Shown here: one piece after another, positions 44,572-52,908 of the stretch
Layout: each line of letters begins with the position of its first letter
Numbering within the stretch: position 1 is the first letter of the stretch
Source: Solirubrobacter taibaiensis
GTDB lineage: Bacteria > Actinomycetota > Thermoleophilia > Solirubrobacterales > Solirubrobacteraceae
Direction: 5' to 3'
Length of the DNA stretch: 64,000 nt
NCBI GenBank assembly: GCA_027587225.1
Contig: JAPDDQ010000037.1
Span: forward strand, 1 to 64,000
Notes under the pieces: generated by a model
What the model saw: the letters and a program-made list of their open reading frames with translations, nothing else
The model's database searches: none
What the model was told of the DNA's origin: nothing
Made by a program: the position numbers and the translations under genes

Positions 44572-45414
44572 CTAAGGCCAGGCCGGGACTCGGCGCACGG
44601 ACGCGAGTCCCTCGGGCGTGCGCGCGGCGATCACCGGCGAACGCGGCTCGAGGTCGAGCGGCGCGGCGAGGGGATCGTCGTACGCGATGAACTCCAGGAG
44701 CCCGCCCGCTTCGCGCACGATCAGCTGCGCCGCGGCGGCGTCGACCGCGCGGCAGCGCTTCAAGGACGCCATCGCGTCGAACCGCCCGGCCGCGACCTGG
44801 CACAGCGACACGGCGATCGCGCCGATCGCGCGCAGCCGGTGCGCGGTGTCCGCGAGTGCGTCGGCGGACTGCACCACCCAGCGCGGGTCCGCGGACTCGA
44901 TCCCGAGCACCTCGAGCTTGCCGTCGGCCGTCCGGCGCTCGCCGATCGAGCAGTCGAGTGCGACGCCGTCGAGCTGGGCGCCCTCGCCGCGGGTCGCCAT
45001 CCACTCCTCGTCGGGCCCGAAGTCCTGCACGAATCCGAACACCACGTCAGCCATGGTTGACCCCTCGGCGACCGCGACCGAGAGCGCAAAGTGCGGGAGT
45101 CCGCGCTTGGCGTTGGTGGAGCCGTCGATCGGGTCGATCACGACGAGCAGGTCCGGGTCGCCGAAGTCCACGACGCCGGCTTCCTCGCTGACGGCGGTGA
45201 ACCGCGCGCCCGCGTCGTGGAGCTTCTGCAGCTCCGCGAAGACCACGTCCTCGGCCATCTGGTCGATCTCGAGCGTCTGGTCACCGCCCCCGCCGGTCGA
45301 GCCGGTCTCGATCACCCGCTCGGCGATCGTCGGCTTGTCGGCGAGCATCAGCCGGATCGCCTCGGCGGATCGCCGACACGCTCCAAGCCAGTCAGGGGCA
45401 GAGTCGGCGGCCAT
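44572..45414 (-). CDS. Inositol-monophosphatase-family phosphatase
   Basis: A 280-residue phosphatase. The Mg/Li-binding motifs are AVSEEAGVV (Glu) and VIDPIDGSTNAKRGLPHF with the catalytic DPIDGS. The second is AVDAAAAQLIVREAGG near the C-terminus. Substrates of the family include inositol phosphates, fructose-1,6-bisphosphate, histidinol phosphate and PAP; the sequence alone does not decide. It is probably cotranscribed with the DUF2342 gene downstream. Confidence 0.9.
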   Translation of the reverse strand: MAADSAPDWLGACRRSAEAIRLMLADKPTIAERVIETGSTGGGGDQTLEIDQMAEDVVFAELQKLHDAGARFTAVSEEAGVVDFGDPDLLVVIDPIDGSTNAKRGLPHFALSVAVAEGSTMADVVFGFVQDFGPDEEWMATRGEGAQLDGVALDCSIGERRTADGKLEVLGIESADPRWVVQSADALADTAHRLRAIGAIAVSLCQVAAGRFDAMASLKRCRAVDAAAAQLIVREAGGLLEFIAYDDPLAAPLDLEPRSPVIAARTPEGLASVRRVPAWP

Positions 45415-45434
45415 GTGAGGCCTATCCTACGGCG

Positions 45435-48400
45435 GTGCCCACGCTGCTCGTGCCGACCTCCGCCCAGCGCGAGGCCGTCGAGCACCTCGGCGGCCCGCTG
45501 CTCGTGCTCGGTGGCGCCGGGACGGGCAAGACGACGGCCCTCGTCGAGCGTTTCGCGCAGCTCGCCCAGGACCTTCCCGCCGATTCGCTGCTGGCGCTCA
45601 CGCTGGACGCGGACCCGCTACGGGAGCGGATCGAGGCGCGGCTCACCGTCCCGTACGACGAGTTGACGGTCACGACGTTCGGCGGTCTGTGCGCCCGCCT
45701 GCTGCGCGACGAGGCGCTGGAGGCCGGGATCGACCCGTTCGCCACGCCGGTGTCCGCCGCGGACCGGCTGGCGATGCTGCTCGAGCACATCAACGCGCTC
45801 CCGCTGCGCCACCACGACCTGCGCGGCAACCCCAGCGCGGCGCTGGGCGAGATCGTCCGCCGCGTCGATCATTTGAAGGAGGAGCTCGTCTCCGCCGCGG
45901 ACTACCGCGCGTGGGCCGCCCGGCTCCCCGAGGACGCGCACGGGGCGCGCGAGCGGGAGTTCGCAGCGCTGTTCGGCGCCCACGACGGGCTGCTGAGCCA
46001 GGCGGGCGCGCTGGACGCCGGCGACCTCGTCCTGTTCGCCTTCCGGCTGCTGCGCGAGAAGCCGCACGTGCGCTCGCGTCTTGCCGCGCGCTACCGGCAC
46101 GTGCTGATCGACGAGTTGCAGGACGCCAGCTTCGCCCAGGGCCTGCTGTTGCGGCTGCTGGTGGCCGAGCACGGCGGGATCAGCGCGTTCGCCGACGACG
46201 ACCAGGCCATCCACCGCTACCGCGGCGCCGCGACGAAGAACATCCGCGACTTCCGGGCTGAGTGGCCGCTCGCGAAGGTCGTACGGCTGGAGACGTCGCT
46301 GCGCTCCTCACGGCGTGTGGTGGAGGCGGCGCAGGCCGTCGTCGCGCCGATCGCGGACCGGCTGGACAAGGTGGTCGGCGCGCGCGACGAGGGCGGCGAG
46401 GTCGCGTTCTGGCGCTGCGCGTCCGAGCGCGCGCAGGCCCAGTCGGTGGCGGCGGACGTGGAGCGGCTGATCGCGCGCGGCGCGTGCGCGCCGGAGGACA
46501 TCTGCGTGCTCGTGCGTTCGGTCCGGGCCGAGGGGCAAGCGGTGGCGGTGGCGTTCGAGGAGCGCGCCGTCCCCTACTTCTTGAGCGGCGCCGCGGCGTT
46601 CTTCCAGCGCGCCGAGGTGCGCGACCTGATCGCGTGGCTGCGCCTGTTGATCGACCCGGGCGACGCGGGCGCGGTGGTGCGCGCGCTGGCTCGCTCGCCG
46701 GTGGAGCTGCGCGCGATCGACCTCGCGCGGGTGACGCAGATCGCGCGCCGGCGCAAGCTGGACATGGTCGCGGCGCTCTCGGCGGCGCTCGAGTCGCCGC
46801 AGATCGGACCGGAGGCGCGCGACCGCATCCACATCTTCCTCAAGCTCTACCGGTCCGCCGCGGGCGCGATCGACACCACGCGCCCCGACCTGTACGTGCA
46901 CCGCCTGATCGAGCGGCTCGGCCTGCGCCAGCAGCTGCTGTTCGCGGCCACGACCGAGGTGGTCGAGCGACTGCGCAACCTGGCGCGCTTCGCGGAGCTG
47001 GCGGCGCAGTACGTGCGACGCGCACCGCAGGCCACGGCACGGGAGTTCGCGCGCTCGATCGCGGCCGTTGCCGACGCCGGCCTGCGCGAGGAGGAGGCGA
47101 CGAGCCCCGAGGCCGCCCGGGGCGTGCGCGTGATGACGATGCACGACGCGAAGGGCCACGAGTTCGAGCACGTCTTCGTGCTGGGCCTCATGAGCGCGCG
47201 GATGCCTGGTCCGCGGCGGCAGACGCTGGAGCCGATCGCGGACGCGTTGCTCAAGGAGGCCGTGCCGCCCGCGTCGCGCGAGACGCACGCCGCCGGGATG
47301 CGGCGGCTCCTGCACGTGGCGATGACGCGGGCGCGCACGCGGCTCGTGCTCGCCTACCCGGAGAAGACGGACCGCGGTGCGGTGCAGCAGCCGTCGGCCT
47401 TCGCCGAGGAGGCGCGGGTCGCGGTCGGGGGCGAGTGGGAGGCACGCGAGGAGGAGCTGTTCGGGCCCACGGAGACGCTGCAGTCCACGTTCCGGCTGCT
47501 GCGTGACGAGCTGCTCACGACGGTCGGGGAGGTCGGCGGGCGCCTCGGCGAGCTGCGGTTCGACACCGATCTGGACGTCAGCCACGCCGTCGTGCGGTAC
47601 ATGGAGCTGCTCAAGCTCAGCGCGTTGCTGGAGCGGACCCGGTCCGGGGAGCTGTCGGTGGAGGAGGCGCTGCCGGACATCAACGTGCGGCTCCTGCAGG
47701 CGTCGACGAGCGAGCAGCGCGAGATCTTCGAGACGAGCGCCCTGGACGAGTACCTGCTCGACGCCGAGCGCGACGAGACGGCGCGGGCGCGGGCCGTGGC
47801 CAAGCGCAACGAGCCGTCGCTGGAGCCGTTCCTCCCGCGCCGGGGCGACGGCCTGCTGCTGTCCGCCACCGACATCGAGAGCTACCGGACCTGTCCTTTG
47901 AAGTACAAGTTCGCGCGCGTGTTCCGGATTCCGAGCGAGCCGACGATGAACCAGCGCTTCGGCATCCTCGTCCACCAGGTACTTGAGCGCTACCACGGCG
48001 CAACCGGCGCCGGCCTGCCCGAGCTGCTCGGGCTGCTGGAGGCGGGCTGGCGACGCGGCGGCTTTGGCGATTCTGAGGAGGAGCGCCAGTTCCGGACGAA
48101 GGCGACGGCCGCGCTCGTCCGCTACCACGACCGCTTCAAGGAGGAGGAGGGCGAGCCCGTGTGGTTCGAGCGCTCCTTCCAGTTCCGGATGGGCAAGCAC
48201 CTGCTGCGCGGGCGCGTGGACCGCGTCGACCGGCTCCCGGACGGCGGCTACGAGCTCATCGACTACAAGACCGGGCGCCCGAAGACCGCGACGCAGCTGC
48301 GCGAGGACGTGCAGCTGTCGCTGTACGCGGTGGGCGCGCGCGAGTCCTGGGAGCTGGACGCCGCCTCGCAGTCCTACTACTACGTGCTCGACGACGAGAA

Positions 48401-48560
48401 GGTGCCCGTCGAGCGGGGCGAGGCCGACCGCGACTGGATCACCGAGACCGTGATGACGGTCGCCGACGGCATCCAGTCACAGGGCTTCGAGCCGACGCCC
48501 TCGTGGAGCGCCTGCTCGATGTGTGACTACCGGATCGCCTGTCCGGCGGCCGAGCGCTAA
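45435..48560 (+). CDS. UvrD-type helicase fused to a PD-(D/E)XK nuclease with Fe-S cysteines
   Basis: A 1041-residue protein from a GTG. Superfamily-1A helicase: Walker A GGAGTGKT at 26-33, DELQD at 226-230, FADDDQAIHRYRGAA, and later MTMHDAKGHEFEHVFV and VAMTRARTRL. The C-terminal nuclease begins near 810 (SATDIESYRTCPLKYKF, C820) and has GYELIDYKTGRP (about 935-945). Three last cysteines C1027, C1030 and C1036 complete a four-Cys Fe-S site of the AddB/AdnA kind. It thus combines a motor and an end-resection nuclease in one chain. The AdnA/AdnB pair of mycobacteria uses two such subunits; no partner gene is adjacent. Role in double-strand-break repair is inferred. Confidence 0.9.
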   Translation: MPTLLVPTSAQREAVEHLGGPLLVLGGAGTGKTTALVERFAQLAQDLPADSLLALTLDADPLRERIEARLTVPYDELTVTTFGGLCARLLRDEALEAGIDPFATPVSAADRLAMLLEHINALPLRHHDLRGNPSAALGEIVRRVDHLKEELVSAADYRAWAARLPEDAHGAREREFAALFGAHDGLLSQAGALDAGDLVLFAFRLLREKPHVRSRLAARYRHVLIDELQDASFAQGLLLRLLVAEHGGISAFADDDQAIHRYRGAATKNIRDFRAEWPLAKVVRLETSLRSSRRVVEAAQAVVAPIADRLDKVVGARDEGGEVAFWRCASERAQAQSVAADVERLIARGACAPEDICVLVRSVRAEGQAVAVAFEERAVPYFLSGAAAFFQRAEVRDLIAWLRLLIDPGDAGAVVRALARSPVELRAIDLARVTQIARRRKLDMVAALSAALESPQIGPEARDRIHIFLKLYRSAAGAIDTTRPDLYVHRLIERLGLRQQLLFAATTEVVERLRNLARFAELAAQYVRRAPQATAREFARSIAAVADAGLREEEATSPEAARGVRVMTMHDAKGHEFEHVFVLGLMSARMPGPRRQTLEPIADALLKEAVPPASRETHAAGMRRLLHVAMTRARTRLVLAYPEKTDRGAVQQPSAFAEEARVAVGGEWEAREEELFGPTETLQSTFRLLRDELLTTVGEVGGRLGELRFDTDLDVSHAVVRYMELLKLSALLERTRSGELSVEEALPDINVRLLQASTSEQREIFETSALDEYLLDAERDETARARAVAKRNEPSLEPFLPRRGDGLLLSATDIESYRTCPLKYKFARVFRIPSEPTMNQRFGILVHQVLERYHGATGAGLPELLGLLEAGWRRGGFGDSEEERQFRTKATAALVRYHDRFKEEEGEPVWFERSFQFRMGKHLLRGRVDRVDRLPDGGYELIDYKTGRPKTATQLREDVQLSLYAVGARESWELDAASQSYYYVLDDEKVPVERGEADRDWITETVMTVADGIQSQGFEPTPSWSACSMCDYRIACPAAER

Positions 48561-49429
48561 GCGTCGGACCCGCGCTGCCTGAGGAAGCGCTGGAACTCGC
48601 GCGCGATCACGTCGCCGCTCGGCAGCGAGCCGGGGTCGGGGCGGCCGGACTCCTCGTCCGCGGCACGCTCCAGGCGCTCGACGAAGGCCTGCACGTCGGG
48701 ATCGAGCTCGACGGCGCGGGACACCTGCGACTCGTACTCGCCCGCCGCGTCCTCCAGGTCCGTGGCGTCGACGGTCACGCCGACGAGCGATTCGAGCCGC
48801 CGCAGCAGCGCCAGCGCGCCCTTCGGGTTCGGCGCCACCGCCACGTAGTGCGGCACGGCCGCCCACAGGGAGGCGGCGGGCAGGCCGGCGTCGGTGAAGG
48901 CTTGATGGAGCACGCCGACGATGCCGGTCGGGCCCTCGTAGGTCGGCGGCGTCAGCGCGAGGCGCTCCACGAGGCCTGGATCGGAGGCGTGCGCGGTGAC
49001 CGACACCGGGCGGCTGTGCGGGACGTCCGCCAGCAACGCGCCGAGCAGGACCGCCATCTGGACGCCGAGTGCCTCGGCCAGGTCCACCACCGTGCGGCTG
49101 AACGCCTTCCAGCGGAAGGCGGGCTCCGGGCCCGACAGCAGGATCAAATCGCGCGGCGCCCGCGGGATGCGGACCGCATGGACCTCGAACTCCGGCCAGT
49201 CGATCGTCCGCGTGACCCCGTCCTCCAGCCGCACCGTCGGGCGCGTGGTCTGGAAGTCGACGAACTCCTCCGGGTCGATGCTCGCGAACGACTCCGCCCC
49301 GAGGCTGCCGGCCACGAACGCCAACGCCGAAGTGGCGGACTCACCCGCGTCGTTCCAGCCCTTGAAGGCGCACACCAGCGCTGGGGCTCGTAGACCGTCG
49401 GGGCGTCGCTCCCAGCGCAGCGGGTGCAT
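48557..49429 (-). CDS. PAC2-family protein (proteasome assembly chaperone-like)
   Basis: About 290 residues starting at the ATG at 49429 (MHPLRWERRPDGLRAPALVCAFKGWNDAGESAT). The PAC2 fold is marked by AFKGWNDAGESATSAL, FVDFQTTRPTV, LILLSGPEPAFRW and the late VPHYVAVAPNPKGALALL. Actinobacteria keep PAC2 proteins next to their proteasome or in lone copies; function is not settled. An ATG ending at 49462 would extend it into the divergent gene. CATG at 49427-49430 holds the start codons of both genes in opposite directions. The end overlaps the helicase stop by 4 bases. Confidence 0.88.
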   Translation of the reverse strand: MHPLRWERRPDGLRAPALVCAFKGWNDAGESATSALAFVAGSLGAESFASIDPEEFVDFQTTRPTVRLEDGVTRTIDWPEFEVHAVRIPRAPRDLILLSGPEPAFRWKAFSRTVVDLAEALGVQMAVLLGALLADVPHSRPVSVTAHASDPGLVERLALTPPTYEGPTGIVGVLHQAFTDAGLPAASLWAAVPHYVAVAPNPKGALALLRRLESLVGVTVDATDLEDAAGEYESQVSRAVELDPDVQAFVERLERAADEESGRPDPGSLPSGDVIAREFQRFLRQRGSDA

Positions 49430-50309
49430 GAGTTCACGGTACCGCGTCAGTATTGGGGCCATCACGACGATCGCCTCACTCCGCGCGGGAGACCCCGTCG
49501 ACGCCGTCTTCGCCTGCTCGCGCAAGGATCGGCTGACGGCGCGCTCCGGCTCGCCCTACCTCGCGCTCGAGTTCCGCGACAAGACGGGCACGATCGCGGG
49601 CCGCGCCTTTCGCGACGCCGACGTGCTCGCGGGCCGCTTCGAGAAGGGCGACCTCGTCCGGGTGGAGGGGCGCGTCGAGCGCTTCCGCGACGAGCTTCAA
49701 CTCGAGGTCCGCGGCGTCACCAAGGCCGAGACCACCGACCCCACCTCGTTCCTCCCGGTCGCCTATCGGGACCTGGACGAGCTCGACGGCTTCCTCGAGC
49801 ACCTGGCGCGCGAGGTCCACGATCCCGCGTACCGGGCCTTCTTGGATCGTGTTCTGGGCGACGCCGCGTTGCGGGCCGAGTGGCGCCGTGCGCCGTGCAC
49901 GCGCGCCGGCCACCACGCCTACCTCGGCGGGCTGCTGGAGCACACCGTCGCGGTCGGGACGCTCGCGCTGGAGGCCTGCCAGCTCCACCCGCGTCTCAAT
50001 TCGGACCTGCTGGTATGCGCGGCGCTGGTGCACGACCTCGGCAAGACGCGCGAGTTCGTGTACGGCGCCGAGATCGGCCTGTCGGATGAGGGGCGGCTAC
50101 TCGGCCATCTGGTCCTGGGCCAGCGGTTGTTGGATGGGTACGAGCTCCCGGACGACCGGCGCCTGGCCTTGATGCACTGCGTGCTCGGCCACCACGGGGC
50201 CGACGGGTTGCCGGGGCGCCGGTTCGGGTCGGCCGAGGCGCTCGCGCTGTACCGGCTCAATGCTCTGGACGCCTCCGTGAAGGGCGCGTTGGAGCACGGG
50301 TTGCCGTGA
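49428..50309 (+). CDS. HD-domain 3'-5' exoribonuclease, YhaM-like
   Basis: About 293 residues. The N-terminal OB-fold nucleic-acid-binding domain has YLALEFRDKTGTIAGRAFRD and VRVEGRVERFRDELQL. The HD phosphohydrolase domain has GHHAYLGGLLEHTVAVGTLA, ALVHDLGKTREF (the metal-binding H...HD) and a later HCVLGHHG. This order, OB fold then HD, is the YhaM/CBF1 exoribonuclease family. The ATG at 49428 is the most upstream start not blocked; ATT or ATC starts nearer to the domain cannot be excluded. The TGA stop lies inside the first bases of the palindromic repeat. Confidence 0.85.
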   Translation: MSSRYRVSIGAITTIASLRAGDPVDAVFACSRKDRLTARSGSPYLALEFRDKTGTIAGRAFRDADVLAGRFEKGDLVRVEGRVERFRDELQLEVRGVTKAETTDPTSFLPVAYRDLDELDGFLEHLAREVHDPAYRAFLDRVLGDAALRAEWRRAPCTRAGHHAYLGGLLEHTVAVGTLALEACQLHPRLNSDLLVCAALVHDLGKTREFVYGAEIGLSDEGRLLGHLVLGQRLLDGYELPDDRRLALMHCVLGHHGADGLPGRRFGSAEALALYRLNALDASVKGALEHGLP

Positions 50310-50314
50310 ACGGC

Positions 50315-50409
50315 GAGCACACCGTCGGGCGACGCGTCAAGAAACCCGTGCCCGGGCGGTCGCGGAGCCCGCGGCGGTCGTCACGGGTTTCTTGACCCGC
50401 CGCGGCCGG
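50315..50409. repeat. Left arm of the long repeat
   Basis: The outer 46 bases (50315-50360) match the inverted complement of 50747-50792 with a single mismatch (A at 50332). The inner 28 bases (50382-50409) match the complement of 50697-50724 exactly. The arm also folds on itself: GTCAAGAAACCCGTG (50336-50350) pairs with CACGGGTTTCTTGAC (50382-50396). Confidence 0.93.
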
Positions 50410-50495
50410 CGTGCTGATCGCGGGTGAGGCGGGTGCCCCGCACTGCGTGAACGCCTTGGCGTTCACGTCCTTTCACGCCGAGGGACGGTCCACGC

Positions 50496-50547
50496 CACGC
50501 GAGCGTTCACGAACTTGCCGCTCGGGGACTAAGCGAACGCTCGCGTG
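50496..50547. repeat. Inserted hairpin module inside the long repeat
   Basis: CACGCGAGCGTTC (50496-50508) and GAACGCTCGCGTG (50535-50547) form 13 perfect pairs around a 26-base loop. The module is missing from the short copy, where the flanking words (GGTCCAC and GTTGCCGCTCGC) are directly joined. Confidence 0.9.
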
Positions 50548-50696
50548 CCCGCGTGGCGCGTTGCCGCTCGCCAGCGCGGGGGTGAGGAACAAACCGGTCC
50601 TGACAGGACCTGATCGTGCACAACCCCCGCCGAGCAGGCGCCCCGGCCCGCGCCCGGGCGCACCCGGTGCAACCGGCTCACCCGCACAAGAACGCA

Positions 50697-50792
50697 CCGG
50701 CCGCGGCGGGTCAAGAAACCCGTGACGAACGCCGCGCAGCGTCGCCACCGCCCGGGCACGGGTTTCTTGACGCGACGCCCGACGGTGTGCTC
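50697..50792. repeat. Right arm of the long repeat
   Basis: Inverted complement of the left arm. It contains its own pair, GTCAAGAAACCCGTG (50710-50724) with CACGGGTTTCTTGAC (50757-50771), so the 15-base word occurs four times in the element, twice in each direction. The outer end (GTGCTC at 50787-50792) also occurs at the end of the short copy. Confidence 0.93.
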
Positions 50793-50814
50793 CTGCCGCT
50801 GACGTTCACGCCGC

Positions 50815-50838
50815 ACGCGCAACTGATAAGTTGCGCGT
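50815..50838 (+). promoter_or_regulatory. Perfect 10-bp palindrome at the start of the epimerase-like gene
   Basis: ACGCGCAACT, GATA, AGTTGCGCGT. The right arm ends one base before the ATG at 50840, so there is no free ribosome site. It could be an operator or an mRNA hairpin that hides the start; leaderless expression from a start at or near the ATG is another reading. Confidence 0.5.
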
Positions 50839-50839
50839 T

Positions 50840-51787
50840 ATGAAGCTCCTCGTCTTGGGCGGGACCGTGTTCCTCGGCCGGCATGTGGTCAACGAAGCGC
50901 TGGAGCGCGGCCACGAGGTCACGATCTACAGTCGCGGGCTCCATGGCGAGCCGAATCCCGGCGCCGAGCACGTGATCGGCGACCGGGCCGACGTCACGCC
51001 GCTCAAGGGCCGGGCGTGGGACGCCGCGATCGACACGTCCGGCTTCGAGCCCGAGCAGGTCGCGGCCAGCGCGTCACTCGACGTTGGCCACTACGTGTTC
51101 GTGTCGAGTTGCAACGCGTATCCGGATTGGCCGGAGCAGCCGGTGGACGAGGACTCGCCGACGTGGCAGGACGGCGAGGGCTACGGGCAGGGCAAGGCGG
51201 CGTCGGAACGCGTCGCGCATGCAGCCATGGGCGGGCGATTCGCCACGGTGCGCGCCGGGCTGATCGTCGGCACGCACGACAACATCTTCCGCCTGCCGTG
51301 GTGGGTGCGCCGGATCGCCGAGGGCGGGACGGTGCCCGCTCCCGGAAACCCCGACCAGGAGCTGCAGATCATCGACGCGCGCGACCTGGCGAGCTTCTGC
51401 CTCGACCTCGCCGAGCAGCGGATCGCCGGCGCGTTCAACGGCACGGGCCCGATCGGGCAGACGACGTGGGGTGAGCTCCTTGGCGCGGCCGGGGACGCCG
51501 AGCTCGTGTGGATCCCGGACGAGAAGCTCGTCGAAGCCAAGGTCGCGGAGTGGACGGAGCTCCCGATGTGGCTCCCGGCTGACGCCTATCCGGGAACGTG
51601 GCGCATCGGCACCGCCAAGGCACAGGAAGCTGGGCTCACCACCCGGCCGGTCGTCGAAACCGTCCAGGACGTCCGGGCGTGGCTGGAAAACGGCGGCGAG
51701 GAAGCGATCGGCGACTACCGCGCCGAGCACCGCCCACCCAAGATGAGCGCCGAGCGGGAGGCAGCACTTCTCCAACTGGTGTGGTAG
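50840..51787 (+). CDS. NAD-dependent epimerase/dehydratase-family protein
   Basis: A 315-residue protein with Rossmann start MKLLVLGGTVFLGRHVV, then a short-chain-like fold: DTSGFEPEQVAASA, YVFVSSCNAYPDW and YGQGKAASE in place of the Tyr-x3-Lys site (Y-x3-K is YGQGK). The VLGGTxFLGRH beginning and the later WWVRRIAEGGTVPAPG and FNGTGP segments are typical of the actinobacterial group related to the chloroplast RNA-binding CSP41 and to isoflavone-reductase-like proteins. The substrate is unknown. The ATG follows a palindrome that overlaps the repeat boundary. Confidence 0.87.
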   Translation: MKLLVLGGTVFLGRHVVNEALERGHEVTIYSRGLHGEPNPGAEHVIGDRADVTPLKGRAWDAAIDTSGFEPEQVAASASLDVGHYVFVSSCNAYPDWPEQPVDEDSPTWQDGEGYGQGKAASERVAHAAMGGRFATVRAGLIVGTHDNIFRLPWWVRRIAEGGTVPAPGNPDQELQIIDARDLASFCLDLAEQRIAGAFNGTGPIGQTTWGELLGAAGDAELVWIPDEKLVEAKVAEWTELPMWLPADAYPGTWRIGTAKAQEAGLTTRPVVETVQDVRAWLENGGEEAIGDYRAEHRPPKMSAEREAALLQLVW

Positions 51788-51816
51788 GAATTTGGGTTCC
51801 CTAACTCGGAGCCTCA

Positions 51817-52908
51817 ATGTCGCGTATCGCCCTGGTGGCGCTCGCTCTTCTCGCATTCGTCGCCAGCGCGTGTGGAGGGGACGACGAGCCCGCCGCCCCC
51901 AAGTCCGAACCCGCCCCCGCCGCGGCGCAGTCCGCTGACCTCGGCGCGATCAAGGCCTACCTGCTGGACCACACGCAGCGCCTGGTGACGTCCGTCGGGA
52001 CGCTCAACACGGACGCGCAGGCCTACCACGACCTGGCGAAGTCCACGGACTTCGACTACGCGGCGCTGCTGAAGACCAAGCGCGCCGACGTGGAGGCCGC
52101 GGTCACGAAGCTCCAGGAAGACCACATCAAGGCCAACCCGGACTACGAGGAGATGGAGGGCGTCGTCGCGGGTGTGCCCGAGCTCGCCGACTTCGATGTG
52201 ATCATCGACGCCGGCAGCGACGGGTCGGACCCGGAGAGCGCGGTCCCGTTCAGCTTCAAGACCGAGGACGGCCGCGAGTTCAAGCAGCCCGGCAATCTCT
52301 TCGCGCTCGTGGAGACGTCCGCGTTCGGCACCGAGCCCAAGTTCACCGCCAAGGGCGTGGAGCCGGACCTGAACGGCGACGGCAAGGTCGCGTTCCCCGA
52401 GGCGCTGCCGGACGCGCAGTTCATGCTGGCCGCCTCCACCGAGTTCGCCGAGTACGCGAAGGAGCTCGACGCGGCCGCGAAGGCCTGGGAGCCGAAGCTG
52501 GAAGACGCCTTCACCGCCGTGGTCGTGATGACGCCGACCATGTCCGAGTACTTCGCCGCCTGGAAGAACTCGCGCTTCATCGCGGGTAACGAGGCGGAGG
52601 AGAAGGGCTTCGTGGCCACCTCGCGCCTGTCGGACATCCGCGACATCCTCGGCGGCATCGTGTTGATCTACGACAACATCCGCCCGAGTGTCGAGGCCGG
52701 TGACGCGGAGGGCGCCGAGCAGACCGCCACCCAGCTCAAGGACCTGCACGACTTCGCCGAACGCCTGCTCTCTGAAGAAGAAGGCGGCAAGCAGTTCACC
52801 GCCGAGGAAGCCGACACGCTCGGCTCGGACGCCCAGGGCCGCGCCGAGGCGATCGCGGGCCAGGTGTCCCAGCAGGCAGGCAAGCTGAACCTGAAGCTGG
52901 AGTCCTAG
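51817..52908 (+). CDS. EfeO-like lipoprotein (imelysin/peptidase M75-like)
   Basis: A 363-residue lipoprotein: lipobox ASACG at 16-20, then a linker and an all-helical domain from about 40. Segments include LGAIKAYLLDHTQRLVTSVG, DAQAYHDLAKSTDFDYAA, EEMEGVVAGVPELADFDVIID and a DNIRPSVEAGD hinge. The ALKTYL/YLLDHT...DAQ.YH pattern matches the M75 (imelysin) fold of EfeO, a periplasmic iron-binding component. The gene abuts the FTR1 permease gene (stop and ATG are adjacent), so the pair should form an iron uptake unit. Confidence 0.82.
   Translation: MSRIALVALALLAFVASACGGDDEPAAPKSEPAPAAAQSADLGAIKAYLLDHTQRLVTSVGTLNTDAQAYHDLAKSTDFDYAALLKTKRADVEAAVTKLQEDHIKANPDYEEMEGVVAGVPELADFDVIIDAGSDGSDPESAVPFSFKTEDGREFKQPGNLFALVETSAFGTEPKFTAKGVEPDLNGDGKVAFPEALPDAQFMLAASTEFAEYAKELDAAAKAWEPKLEDAFTAVVVMTPTMSEYFAAWKNSRFIAGNEAEEKGFVATSRLSDIRDILGGIVLIYDNIRPSVEAGDAEGAEQTATQLKDLHDFAERLLSEEEGGKQFTAEEADTLGSDAQGRAEAIAGQVSQQAGKLNLKLES

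Larger units (their letters stand above)
50307..50808. repeat. Dispersed palindromic intergenic repeat, long copy with nested hairpin modules
   Basis: This stretch of about 500 bases has no gene; all open frames in it are reading-frame noise. It shares two cores with the short copy at 22.3 kb (50413-50469 and 50587-50650) and adds three modules: a left arm (50315-50409), a right arm (50697-50792) that is its inverted complement, and a 52-base hairpin (50496-50547) in the middle. In order: left arm, core 1 with GTGAACGCC-TT-GGCGTTCAC (50447-50466), inserted hairpin, core 2 with GGTCCTG-A-CAGGACC (50596-50610), right arm. It starts at the stop codon of the YhaM-like gene and ends just before the operator of the next gene. 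Confidence 0.92.

Noticed and set aside
50336-50771. CRISPR array, because of four similar 15-base words
   Set aside because: The words are in inverted orientation and pairwise complementary, spacing is irregular, and no cas genes are present.
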